The translations under genes and the position numbers were made by a program. A stretch of 64,000 bases of DNA from Bacteroidia bacterium (lineage in GTDB: Bacteria; Bacteroidota; Bacteroidia; Palsa-965): contig JAKLJE010000005.1 of NCBI GenBank assembly GCA_023151315.1, forward strand, positions 62,001 to 126,000, read 5' to 3'. Each line of letters starts with the position of its first letter. Within the stretch, counting starts at the first letter, position 1. Below the pieces are notes generated by a model, which did not search any database, was not told the DNA's origin, and was given only the letters and a program-made list of their open reading frames with translations. Below, in pieces: positions 27,480-33,895 of the stretch.

Positions 27480-28070
27480 ATGAGAACACTAATCTTAACA
27501 GTTGCTTTACTCCTGACCACTTTCGCAGTGGATGTGCGCGCAACGAATACTGAGAATCAGGAAACAGCAGGAACCAATCTTGTTGTTACTCCGTTGGATT
27601 CACAGGTTCTGTTATCCTGGACTACATCGCGTTCCGGTGTTGAGGTTTACGAAATCGAAAGATCAAAGAACGGGATTGACTTCACTACACTTTCACGCGT
27701 TGAACCCGGCTCTGTGAATACAGAATTCATGGAAACTGACTTTTCTCCATTGGAAGGAGTTTCTTATTACCGTGTTAAAGTCATTGACGCAGAAGGGAAT
27801 GTTACTTTCTCGAATGCAGCACCTGTGAAATATACAGCAGGAGGTCCGGCTTCAGTGGTTCCGACAAAACAAACTGCAACCGCAGAAGGTCCGATTCTTA
27901 TTGTTGTGCGAAATGCCAGCGGAGAAGAATACTACAGCAAAGTAGAAGTTGCGGAGAACTCCGATCCAATGCTCGTTAAAGATCTTGAAGAGCGTTTGAG
28001 TGCAGGTACATACACAATTGTGAGTTCTTCTGTTCAGGCATATTACAGCAGAAAAATTGTGGTGAAATAA
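27480..28070 (+). CDS. Small secreted protein with Fn3-like domain
   Basis: 196 residues with a signal peptide ending near VRATN. Residues about 33-120 look like a single Fn3-type beta-sandwich (VLLSWTTSRSGVEVYEIERSKNG, SYYRVKVIDAEGNVTFSN). The C-terminal 55 residues (LIVVRNASGEEYYSKV to YYSRKIVVK) resemble a shortened T9SS class A sorting domain, lacking the usual PNP motif, so export by T9SS is possible but not certain. It has its own strong promoter and a terminator at 28092-28118. Function unknown. Confidence 0.75.
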   Translation: MRTLILTVALLLTTFAVDVRATNTENQETAGTNLVVTPLDSQVLLSWTTSRSGVEVYEIERSKNGIDFTTLSRVEPGSVNTEFMETDFSPLEGVSYYRVKVIDAEGNVTFSNAAPVKYTAGGPASVVPTKQTATAEGPILIVVRNASGEEYYSKVEVAENSDPMLVKDLEERLSAGTYTIVSSSVQAYYSRKIVVK

Positions 28071-28091
28071 ACACGACACAATATCTAACTT

Positions 28092-28118
28092 AGCCCTGAT
28101 AACCATCAGGGCTTTTTT
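28092..28118 (+). terminator. Intrinsic terminator touching the next start codon
   Basis: AGCCCTGAT pairs with ATCAGGGCT around an AACC loop and is followed by six T. The next gene's ATG begins at 28119, the base immediately after the T-run. Confidence 0.9.
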
Positions 28119-29825
28119 ATGCGCTACACTTTCGCAATTCTACTCAGCATCGTATTCGCTTTTGCGACTTCTCCGGCTTACTCCCAATTGAAAAAGAACG
28201 GTAAAAATGTCATCAAGAATACGGACGGCACCATCACCAGTGGGAAAACAAAACACTATAAAAAAAACGGGTTATGGGTTACAAAAACCGCACAAGGAGA
28301 ATTGGTGAGAGAGACCGAATACAAGAATGATCAAAAAAACGGAGTTGAAAAAGAGTATTTCCCGAATGGATCAATTAAATCAATCATACACTACACCAGC
28401 GGAGCGAAAAACGGAAATTGTATCAGGTTTAATGTAAATGGCGACACAGCGGTTGTCTGCAATTATCTCGACAACATGATGCATGGAGAATATTTCGAAA
28501 ACATTCGAACTTACTATAAATACGGCACATTAAAAGGAACATACAATCTCAGCAAAAGAGAAGGCCTTTGGATTGAACATACCAGGAGAAGTAAGAATTC
28601 TGATGACGTTGATCTGGATTCAACATGGTACTCTAAGGACAGAAGAGATGGCAGATCTGTATTGTATGTCAATGGGAAATTGGTACGATCAGGCAATTAT
28701 TCCCAAGGAAGGGAAGAAGGCGAACAACGCGCACATTATCTCACCAAGCCGGAACAGATTCAGTTCGTTACATACTACAAAGCCGGCCGCAAAAACGGAC
28801 CTTCTTTCTCGTATTATTTGAGCGGCAACATCATGTCCGTGATGCATTATTCTGAAGGAAGGAAAACCGGGTGCGATACAACATGGTTTGACAAGACGCG
28901 GAGTATAATGAATACCATTTGCTACTATGAAAGCGGTTTGCCTCAATATTCCCGCGAATATTCAGAGAATGGCAAACTGAAATCACGTATCTATTATGCC
29001 AATAAAAACTATACAACGGATTCTTCATTTGTATATAACGAAAACGGGCAGCTTACTAACGAATGGCATCGCAACGCGGTCACAGGTGTTCGATCGACAG
29101 AGTATTATCCAAACGGAAACGTAAAAGCCAAAGGAGATTACATTTCGGATTCGAAATACGGATTGTGGGTGTACTACGATTCAACAGGAAAGAAAACGAA
29201 AGAAAAAAATTATGTACGCGGTTCAGTAAGCGGATGGTATGTAGATTATTATCCGAATGGGAAAGTGCGTTATAAAGCCAAGTGCCAATACGGCATTCCC
29301 CGTGATTCAGTTTACGCGTTCGATAACAAGGGGAAAAAAATTTCTAATGATTCGAAAGAATTTAAAACGATTCAGGATGATGTGATCAAGAATGACAATG
29401 AAATAAGTTTGACATCCATAGAAACGGACCGAATGGTGGAAGCAATAGACGGAGATTACGAAGTTGCAGAAATTGCCGAAGCGTCTGCGCCTTCGGACGA
29501 TGATGTTTTAATGTTTGTTGAACAAATGCCGGAATTCCCCGGAGGACAGGATTCATTAAACAGTTACCTGCTCAGAAATATTAAATACCCGCAATTCGAA
29601 AAAGAGCAAGGCAAACAAGGAACAGTTTACATGTCGTTCGTAGTACGAAAAGACGGAAGCATTACGGATGTAAAAGTAATGAAGGAAGTACCGGGAGCTC
29701 CGGGCTTTACTAAAGAAGCAGCGCGCGTAATTAATGCGATGCCGATTTGGAAACCCGGTAAAATGAATGGTCGTGCGGTGAGTTCGCAAATTACTATTCC
29801 GATTAGGTTTACTCTCAGAGATTGA
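28119..29825 (+). CDS. YwqK/MORN_2 repeat protein fused to a TonB C-terminal domain
   Basis: 568 residues with a signal peptide ending at AYSQ. Residues about 30-430 are MORN_2/YwqK-type repeats, with recurring KNGxxxxYxxNGxxK-like units (for example KEYFPNGSIKSI, EYYPNGNVKAKGDY, DYYPNGKVRYKA). Residues about 465-568 are a TonB_C domain: PEFPGGQDSLNSYLLRNIKYP, then GTVYMSFVVRKDGSITDVKV and a terminal strand. TonB_C normally touches TonB-dependent receptors, but this protein lacks the usual N-terminal transmembrane anchor of TonB and appears exported, so it may act as a periplasmic adaptor or a peptidoglycan/protein-binding module. The start codon directly follows a terminator. Confidence 0.85.
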   Translation: MRYTFAILLSIVFAFATSPAYSQLKKNGKNVIKNTDGTITSGKTKHYKKNGLWVTKTAQGELVRETEYKNDQKNGVEKEYFPNGSIKSIIHYTSGAKNGNCIRFNVNGDTAVVCNYLDNMMHGEYFENIRTYYKYGTLKGTYNLSKREGLWIEHTRRSKNSDDVDLDSTWYSKDRRDGRSVLYVNGKLVRSGNYSQGREEGEQRAHYLTKPEQIQFVTYYKAGRKNGPSFSYYLSGNIMSVMHYSEGRKTGCDTTWFDKTRSIMNTICYYESGLPQYSREYSENGKLKSRIYYANKNYTTDSSFVYNENGQLTNEWHRNAVTGVRSTEYYPNGNVKAKGDYISDSKYGLWVYYDSTGKKTKEKNYVRGSVSGWYVDYYPNGKVRYKAKCQYGIPRDSVYAFDNKGKKISNDSKEFKTIQDDVIKNDNEISLTSIETDRMVEAIDGDYEVAEIAEASAPSDDDVLMFVEQMPEFPGGQDSLNSYLLRNIKYPQFEKEQGKQGTVYMSFVVRKDGSITDVKVMKEVPGAPGFTKEAARVINAMPIWKPGKMNGRAVSSQITIPIRFTLRD

Positions 29826-29849
29826 TTGAAAATATTTTTTTCAATTTAC

Positions 29850-29881
29850 TTGCTTAGCATACAAACTTAATTTTACATTTG
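29850..29881 (+). promoter_or_regulatory. Promoter of a short transcript
   Basis: TTG at 29850-29852, 21 bases, then TACATTTG at 29874-29881, an exact TAnnTTTG box. A terminator lies only about 160 bases downstream. Confidence 0.65.
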
Positions 29882-29901
29882 CCACCCGAATAAAAACACA
29901 A

Positions 29902-29994
29902 ATGAAAACTTTGCACACATATCTCATGAGCCGCAACGCATCGAATCCTGTATTCGACGGGTGCGTGTTCCTCTGCGGAAGAGAAGTGCAGTAG
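29902..29994 (+). CDS. Possible 30-residue small protein
   Basis: ATG at 29902, TAG at 29992. The frame starts about 14 bases after the predicted transcription start and ends before the terminator. The peptide begins MKTLHTYLMSRNA and ends in VFLCGREVQ, with two cysteines. There is no signal peptide, membrane helix or visible ribosome binding site. It is listed because promoter, frame and terminator line up, but the hairpins suggest the RNA may be the functional part. Confidence 0.3.
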   Translation: MKTLHTYLMSRNASNPVFDGCVFLCGREVQ

Positions 29995-30013
29995 TTTATC
30001 CACTGAGCCTTCG

Positions 30014-30043
30014 AAGCCCGCAGCACACACTGCGGGCTTTTTG
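30014..30043 (+). terminator. Intrinsic terminator of the short transcript
   Basis: AAGCCCGCAG pairs with CTGCGGGCTT around CACACA and is followed by TTT then G. Confidence 0.85.
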
Positions 30044-30071
30044 TTTCCAATCAACTTAATAACCAATATCC

Positions 30072-30089
30072 GTCAGGGATTAACCTGAC
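30072..30089. repeat. Small hairpin resembling half of the 8384 palindrome
   Basis: GTCAGG (30072-30077) pairs with CCTGAC (30084-30089) around GATTAA. It resembles the core TGTCAGG-GTTAAC-CCTGACA of the palindrome at 8384-8419 with three bases lost. It lies 20 bases upstream of an unusually strong Shine-Dalgarno sequence. Confidence 0.45.
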
Positions 30090-30108
30090 AAATCATCCTG
30101 TGCGAAAG

Positions 30109-30117
30109 AAAGGAGGT
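30109..30117 (+). promoter_or_regulatory. Strong Shine-Dalgarno sequence (rare in this phylum)
   Basis: AAAGGAGGT, a full match to the anti-Shine-Dalgarno core, nine bases before ATG 30127. No other gene in this window has such a site. Bacteroidota rarely use Shine-Dalgarno sequences, with rpsU of Flavobacteriia a known exception, so this decides the start at 30127 and marks the ORF as worth attention. Confidence 0.7.
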
Positions 30118-30126
30118 ATAATTTTT

Positions 30127-30411
30127 ATGAACGCAACACGTGCAACAGCAGTAACAACTGATGGCGGAGTTTTCGGTGCAACAACTGAAACTCCTCCGGA
30201 AGATCCGCCACCTGATAGTAAAACAGCCTGGGCTATTGGTGTGCATCTACTGCTGCATCTGTCAATTCACCTGGCTAAAATAAATCATCACTATGAAAAC
30301 AATTATGAATTTAATCCGGAAGTTAACCGCATTAGACTGGATGCTGATCGCTTTCGCGATACTCAAACTCCTCGGAGTATAAATTATGTTGAACCAATTA
30401 AATCAAAATAA
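30127..30411 (+). CDS. Possible 94-residue small protein behind a strong Shine-Dalgarno site
   Basis: The frame runs from ATG 30127 to TAA 30409. The first half is Thr/Ala/Pro-rich (NATRATAVTTDGG, then PPEDPPPDSK) and is followed by a hydrophobic, histidine-bearing stretch (AIGVHLLLHLSIHLAK). The second half overlaps another plausible small ORF (30293-30382) in a different frame and looks less protein-like, so the true product may be shorter or end by frameshift. No family is recognised. The perfect ribosome binding site is the main support. Confidence 0.4.
   Translation: MNATRATAVTTDGGVFGATTETPPEDPPPDSKTAWAIGVHLLLHLSIHLAKINHHYENNYEFNPEVNRIRLDADRFRDTQTPRSINYVEPIKSK
30293..30382 (+). CDS. Possible 29-residue single-pass membrane peptide
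   Basis: ATG 30293 to TAA 30380. The peptide has a basic N-terminus (MKTIMNLIRK), a short TALDW turn and a hydrophobic helix (MLIAFAILKLLGV), the composition expected of a small inner-membrane protein. It overlaps the previous frame out of register, and the next ATG is three bases after its stop, suggesting translational coupling in a small-ORF cluster. No homologue is recognised with certainty. Confidence 0.45.
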   Translation: MKTIMNLIRKLTALDWMLIAFAILKLLGV

Positions 30412-30544
30412 AATGAGAACATACAATCGTTTCGTACTTGAAAGCATGCGTCCAACTGTAGTATTGCAGAATAAAAACAGAACTGTGCATTTGCTGCGTG
30501 TATTGGTTGCAGCAGTTATCCGTCGATTGAATCGAAGTGGATAA
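30386..30544 (+). CDS. Possible 52-residue basic small protein
   Basis: ATG 30386 (alternative ATG 30413) to TAA 30542. The sequence is basic and lacks acidic runs (KMRTYNRFVLESMRP, then VLVAAVIRRLNRSG at the end), with a short hydrophobic stretch near the C-terminus. It follows the 29-codon frame by three bases. Support is limited to position, spacing and composition. Confidence 0.35.
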   Translation: MLNQLNQNKMRTYNRFVLESMRPTVVLQNKNRTVHLLRVLVAAVIRRLNRSG

Positions 30545-30602
30545 ACACATGTGCTTAGAGTTGCAGTGAACAGAAATGAAAGAAGTTTGCGTATATTAGT
30601 TT

Positions 30603-31124
30603 GTGCGCAGATCAACTTTCATTTCTGTTCTTATTCTTTCTCTGCTCTGCGGAAGCGGAATTGTATTGTCTGCACAAAACAGAAATCTGTTTCTTGAACT
30701 CGGCGGCAGCGGCGGCTTGGGATCTATCAATTTTGAAAAAACATTGTGGGACCCCGCTTCGAATAAACCGGTACGCGACAACTGCGGAGGTTATCCTCCG
30801 ATTCGCCATACGTTTACATGGCGCGCAGGATTCAGTGTTACTCCGGTTGACAAAAACAACGGTGTGGTCCTGATTTTCCCTCTAATGGCAAACGTTGTCT
30901 ACGGTTTCAAAGCGCACAAACTTGAAGCCGGCGCCGGCATGGCACCATCCATTACAACCAAAGGATCGTGGTATATAAAAACTCCGTTGGCATTGGGCTA
31001 TCGTTACGAGCCGGATGGAAAGCAACTTTTTTATCGTGTTACCTATACACCCATTGTCGGTTGGCTTGTTGATTACAACTGGCAGCATTGGGCTGGAATT
31101 TCAATCGGATATAAACTCAAATGA
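30603..31124 (+). CDS. Small outer-membrane or secreted beta-rich protein (GTG start)
   Basis: 173 residues. No ATG lies before the signal peptide, so the GTG at 30603 is taken as start (RRSTFISVLILSLLCGSGIVLSAQ follows). The mature part is a set of amphipathic strands rich in glycine and aromatic residues (FLELGGSGGLGSINFEK, NVVYGFKAHKLEAGAGM, PLALGYRYE) ending in WAGISIGYKLK, which suggests a small eight-strand outer-membrane barrel. Its stop overlaps the next start as ATGA, so the two genes are translationally coupled. Function unknown. Confidence 0.72.
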   Translation: MRRSTFISVLILSLLCGSGIVLSAQNRNLFLELGGSGGLGSINFEKTLWDPASNKPVRDNCGGYPPIRHTFTWRAGFSVTPVDKNNGVVLIFPLMANVVYGFKAHKLEAGAGMAPSITTKGSWYIKTPLALGYRYEPDGKQLFYRVTYTPIVGWLVDYNWQHWAGISIGYKLK

Positions 31125-31885
31125 AAAAGATCGCGATTGTACTGATTGTTTTGGGCGCATCCGTTTCCTGCAGCAAGGAAAAATGGTTTGACGGGCCGAA
31201 TTATATGTCGGAAGATTTTGAATCTTACGCTTCAACTGACAGCATGTTTTCTTATGAAGACATACGTTGGTCATATCATCAGAATACGCATGAAGGAAAT
31301 TATATTGCGTTTGATACTACAATCGTGCATTCCGGGAATCGGTCATTGAAATTTTTCGGAGCAGCGCATCCCGGTGAAGTTTCAAAAAGCAGTATCGCAA
31401 AACAGGAAATGGCATTTTACGAAGGAGATGTTGTGCGCGTTTCTGCCTGGTACTACATAGAATCTGCGCCGTCTACGGGTTGGCTGTTTTTGTTCGATTT
31501 CGAAGAACAAACGGCAATAGGTGCCGGTCCGGGAATACGGATTGCCGACACACAGGAAAGCGGATTAGTGCTCGAGCATAAATTTTACAACGACGATATC
31601 TATCAACCTTCTTCCGGATTTATTGCCATGCCGCGCTATCAGTGGGTGAATATCACGATGGAGGTGAAACTCTCGCAGAAGAAAAAGGGTTACGTAAAAA
31701 TCTGGCAGGACAATCAACTCATACTGGAAGGATACAATCGCAAAACCCTGCCGAAAGATTTCCTTTATTCACAACAAGGCACAAAAGGAATGTACCAGAG
31801 CATTGAGTTCGGTGTTACAGCCAACAGTTCTTCTTCCGATCAAACTGTTTACGTTGATGATATTACTGTAGAAGTAATTCAATAA
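31121..31885 (+). CDS. Lipoprotein with polysaccharide-lyase-like (jelly-roll) domain
   Basis: 254 residues. The signal ends in a lipobox (GASVSC), so it should be lipid-anchored. The rest reads as a single concanavalin-like jelly-roll: EDFESYAS near the start, SGNRSLKFFG, VVRVSAWYYIES, WLFLFDFEE, MPRYQWVNITMEVKLS and a final VDDITVEVIQ. The pattern resembles carbohydrate-binding or PL20-type lyase folds, but no catalytic residues can be assigned. It is coupled by ATGA overlap to the small barrel gene upstream; together they could form a surface sugar-binding unit (inference). Confidence 0.7.
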   Translation: MKKIAIVLIVLGASVSCSKEKWFDGPNYMSEDFESYASTDSMFSYEDIRWSYHQNTHEGNYIAFDTTIVHSGNRSLKFFGAAHPGEVSKSSIAKQEMAFYEGDVVRVSAWYYIESAPSTGWLFLFDFEEQTAIGAGPGIRIADTQESGLVLEHKFYNDDIYQPSSGFIAMPRYQWVNITMEVKLSQKKKGYVKIWQDNQLILEGYNRKTLPKDFLYSQQGTKGMYQSIEFGVTANSSSSDQTVYVDDITVEVIQ

Positions 31886-31903
31886 CTTAAATTCACAGGT
31901 TGT

Positions 31904-32899
31904 TCACTTTTTCCCGCAATTCAAACGATAGGAAATTCCGCCTGTAATCTGATACTTGGTAACAATCTGCGATCTGTTCACGTATTGATAAAGCGGAAAT
32001 TCTCCGGCGATATAAATCATCATTCCCTCCAAAGGATTATAGCCGCACTGAACTCCTCCGAAAAGTTTTCTTGAACCCGTTGCAAGCGGATCATAGTTAA
32101 GCGCGGTGTACATCATGATGTCTTCATTTACCTGTGTCTTCCCAATCCATTCGCCACGCAGGTTAACAGTTGCATTTAACCTGTAGCGAAATGTTTTACC
32201 GGCAAACAATCCGACAGAAGCGAAATCTCCGGCCTTCTCTCCATTGGGATTCCAACCTTTCCTGATGTATAAACCATTTGCAAAAAAACGGATCAGATCA
32301 CATTTATACCCTTTGTAAAAAAAAGTATAAAAGATCAGATCATTCGCACCTGTTGAAGGCTGAACACTCAGCGGTTTCGGAATATAATAAGTTGTGCCGC
32401 TGAAAGGTTCAATGTGTGCCGCCGAATCATTGTACATCCCTACCGGAATTTTAAATCCCAATCCTATCGTGAGTTCAGTTGCGCATGTTTCCGTTTTTCG
32501 TTTCCAAATGTTATAACGCGGAAACAGTATCAGATCGCCTATTCCGCCCGACCGGATTGTATCGCGGTTACCGTGCTCAACCTGAACTTTACTTATAAAA
32601 TATCCTGACTCAACAGACATTGTCAGCCGCTCCGTAACACCGTAAGCTAAACGCATGTAAATGTATCTGCTGGTGAACGATTCGAAATAATTGGTGTCCC
32701 GTGAATCGCCGTGCTGAAAACGATCTGCAGTAATAAACTGATAATTTGAATTGATTTCCAGTTGATTTTTTGCAAGCACTCCCTGTGACGCGCCGCCTGC
32801 AATAGGACTTCCTGCACCTCCGGCACAACATTGAGCTGCTCCGTTATTGACGAATGCTACAATGAAAATCACTGCCAACAAGTACCTCAGGGATGTCAT
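31904..32899 (-). CDS. Outer-membrane beta-barrel (transporter-like)
   Basis: 331 residues from the ATG at 32899, which comes one base after the upstream stop (an in-frame TTG at 32908 would overlap that gene). A signal peptide (ending NNGAAQ) precedes an unusual CCAGGAGSPIAGG segment. Then come amphipathic strands ending in aromatic residues (QLEINSNYQF, YIYMRLAYGVTERLTMSVESGYF, ELTIGLGFKIPVG), as in the MetA-pathway/phenol-degradation transporter-like barrels. It is the second gene of a pair with a T9SS thioredoxin-like protein. Substrate unknown; the N-terminal cysteine pair could bind metal. Confidence 0.75.
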   Translation of the reverse strand: MTSLRYLLAVIFIVAFVNNGAAQCCAGGAGSPIAGGASQGVLAKNQLEINSNYQFITADRFQHGDSRDTNYFESFTSRYIYMRLAYGVTERLTMSVESGYFISKVQVEHGNRDTIRSGGIGDLILFPRYNIWKRKTETCATELTIGLGFKIPVGMYNDSAAHIEPFSGTTYYIPKPLSVQPSTGANDLIFYTFFYKGYKCDLIRFFANGLYIRKGWNPNGEKAGDFASVGLFAGKTFRYRLNATVNLRGEWIGKTQVNEDIMMYTALNYDPLATGSRKLFGGVQCGYNPLEGMMIYIAGEFPLYQYVNRSQIVTKYQITGGISYRLNCGKK

Positions 32900-32900
32900 A

Positions 32901-33671
32901 TCATTCAATGATCAGTTGACGACGGGTTACTGAACCGTTCAGTTCCAGTTCAACAATGTAAATCCCGCCCGCGAGATTATCCACTGCAATTTCCTTCCGA
33001 ACTTCACCCGGAGCACAATAAAATGATTCGGGAGCAGAAACGATTTTACCTGTACAATCCATAATGCGTACCATCGCATCCGTGCCGTATTGCACATTGA
33101 AAGAAATATTCAACTGACCCTGCGCCGGATTCGGGTACATATTGAACGGCGAAGCCGACGGTACTTCATTCTCTATTCCCGTCTGAACCAATGCCGAATC
33201 AATTGCGTTTACGAGAACAGTTGAACTTCCACCCGTACCATTTACATTATAATAAACCTGATGAAACTGCCCGCCGAGCACAACTACTTTCGGCATTCCG
33301 GCGGTTCCGTAATCGAGCATGTCCACTGCCGCATTGCTGAATGATGTTGTTCCTCCCATTCCGTTGGAGGAAACCCAACTGTTCAGCGACTGACAAGTTG
33401 TATTCGCATAATCATCGGCTATATAAAATTTCACGCGACCGGGATGACTCACTGCGTAGCTCTGGACAACATTATAAGCTGTCAGAGAAGGACCAATGCA
33501 CGTTGCGCATGGCATTACCCACGCAATAACCACAACGCAACCGGTATCAAGTTCCGTAAAAAGATTGTGCGGATTTCCCTGACAATCATTGCAAATAAAA
33601 TTGGTGGCGGTAGGTTGCGCGTGAACTGCAATCGTTATACTCAAAATCAATGCAGAGAAAAATGTTTTCAT
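32901..33671 (-). CDS. Thioredoxin-fold protein with T9SS class A tail
   Basis: 256 residues from the ATG at 33671, where a signal peptide begins (MKTFFSALILSITIAVHAQ); a longer frame upstream is discarded. Residues about 25-165 look like a thioredoxin/TlpA domain: FICNDCQGNPHNLF, VVVIAWVMPCATCIGPS with a redox motif CATC at 55-58, VKFYIADD, and a TAGMPKVVVLGG segment with the cis-proline. The tail (MYPNPAQGQ to TRRQLIIE) is a T9SS class A signal, so the thiol-active domain would work at the cell surface or outside, which is unusual. It precedes the barrel gene by one base. Confidence 0.82.
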   Translation of the reverse strand: MKTFFSALILSITIAVHAQPTATNFICNDCQGNPHNLFTELDTGCVVVIAWVMPCATCIGPSLTAYNVVQSYAVSHPGRVKFYIADDYANTTCQSLNSWVSSNGMGGTTSFSNAAVDMLDYGTAGMPKVVVLGGQFHQVYYNVNGTGGSSTVLVNAIDSALVQTGIENEVPSASPFNMYPNPAQGQLNISFNVQYGTDAMVRIMDCTGKIVSAPESFYCAPGEVRKEIAVDNLAGGIYIVELELNGSVTRRQLIIE

Positions 33672-33717
33672 GACTGAATGTTTGCTCCAAATTAACAAGC
33701 GCCTGATTTCCTTTCTA

Positions 33718-33729
33718 TGATTTATATCA
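33718..33729. promoter_or_regulatory. FNR/CRP-like palindrome in a divergent promoter region
   Basis: TGAT-TTAT-ATCA, with half-sites exactly spaced as in FNR boxes (TTGAT-N4-ATCAA) though the outer bases are A and C. It lies 47 bases upstream of the thioredoxin-like gene on one side and 167 bases upstream of the YncE-like gene on the other. A 12-base match can occur by chance. Confidence 0.4.
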
Positions 33730-33895
33730 CATTGAATGATTATGGCCGTCCTTTTCTCAATTCGCACAAAATGTTTCACCGATCTGTGTAGCTCTGTGGT
33801 AAAAAGCGGCATTAAAAGTAATTCATGACCGTAATCAGCATATTCCGGATTACGATGTTGTAACTTTCGCCGGAGTTTATCAATTGTACAATGGC

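Larger units (their letters stand above)
29888..30043 (+). ncRNA. Candidate short structured transcript (sRNA or leader)
   Basis: The interval lies between a good promoter and a strong terminator, so an RNA of about 155 bases is predicted. It contains a hairpin TCGAAT/ATTCGA closed by CGCA/TGCG (29932-29974), a weaker CTGC/GCAG stem, and the terminal hairpin. A 30-codon frame (29902-29994) also fits inside. The sequence does not match an RNA family I recognise (not tRNA, tmRNA, 6S or RNase P). Whether the RNA or the peptide is the product is open. Confidence 0.4.

Noticed and set aside
29930-30045. tRNA or tmRNA in the short transcript
   Set aside because: A TCGAATCC segment looks like a T-arm, but no acceptor stem, anticodon arm or CCA end can be built around it.
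30100-30126. Upstream start for the 94-residue small ORF
   Set aside because: The perfect Shine-Dalgarno site at 30109-30117 lies inside this stretch and points to ATG 30127.
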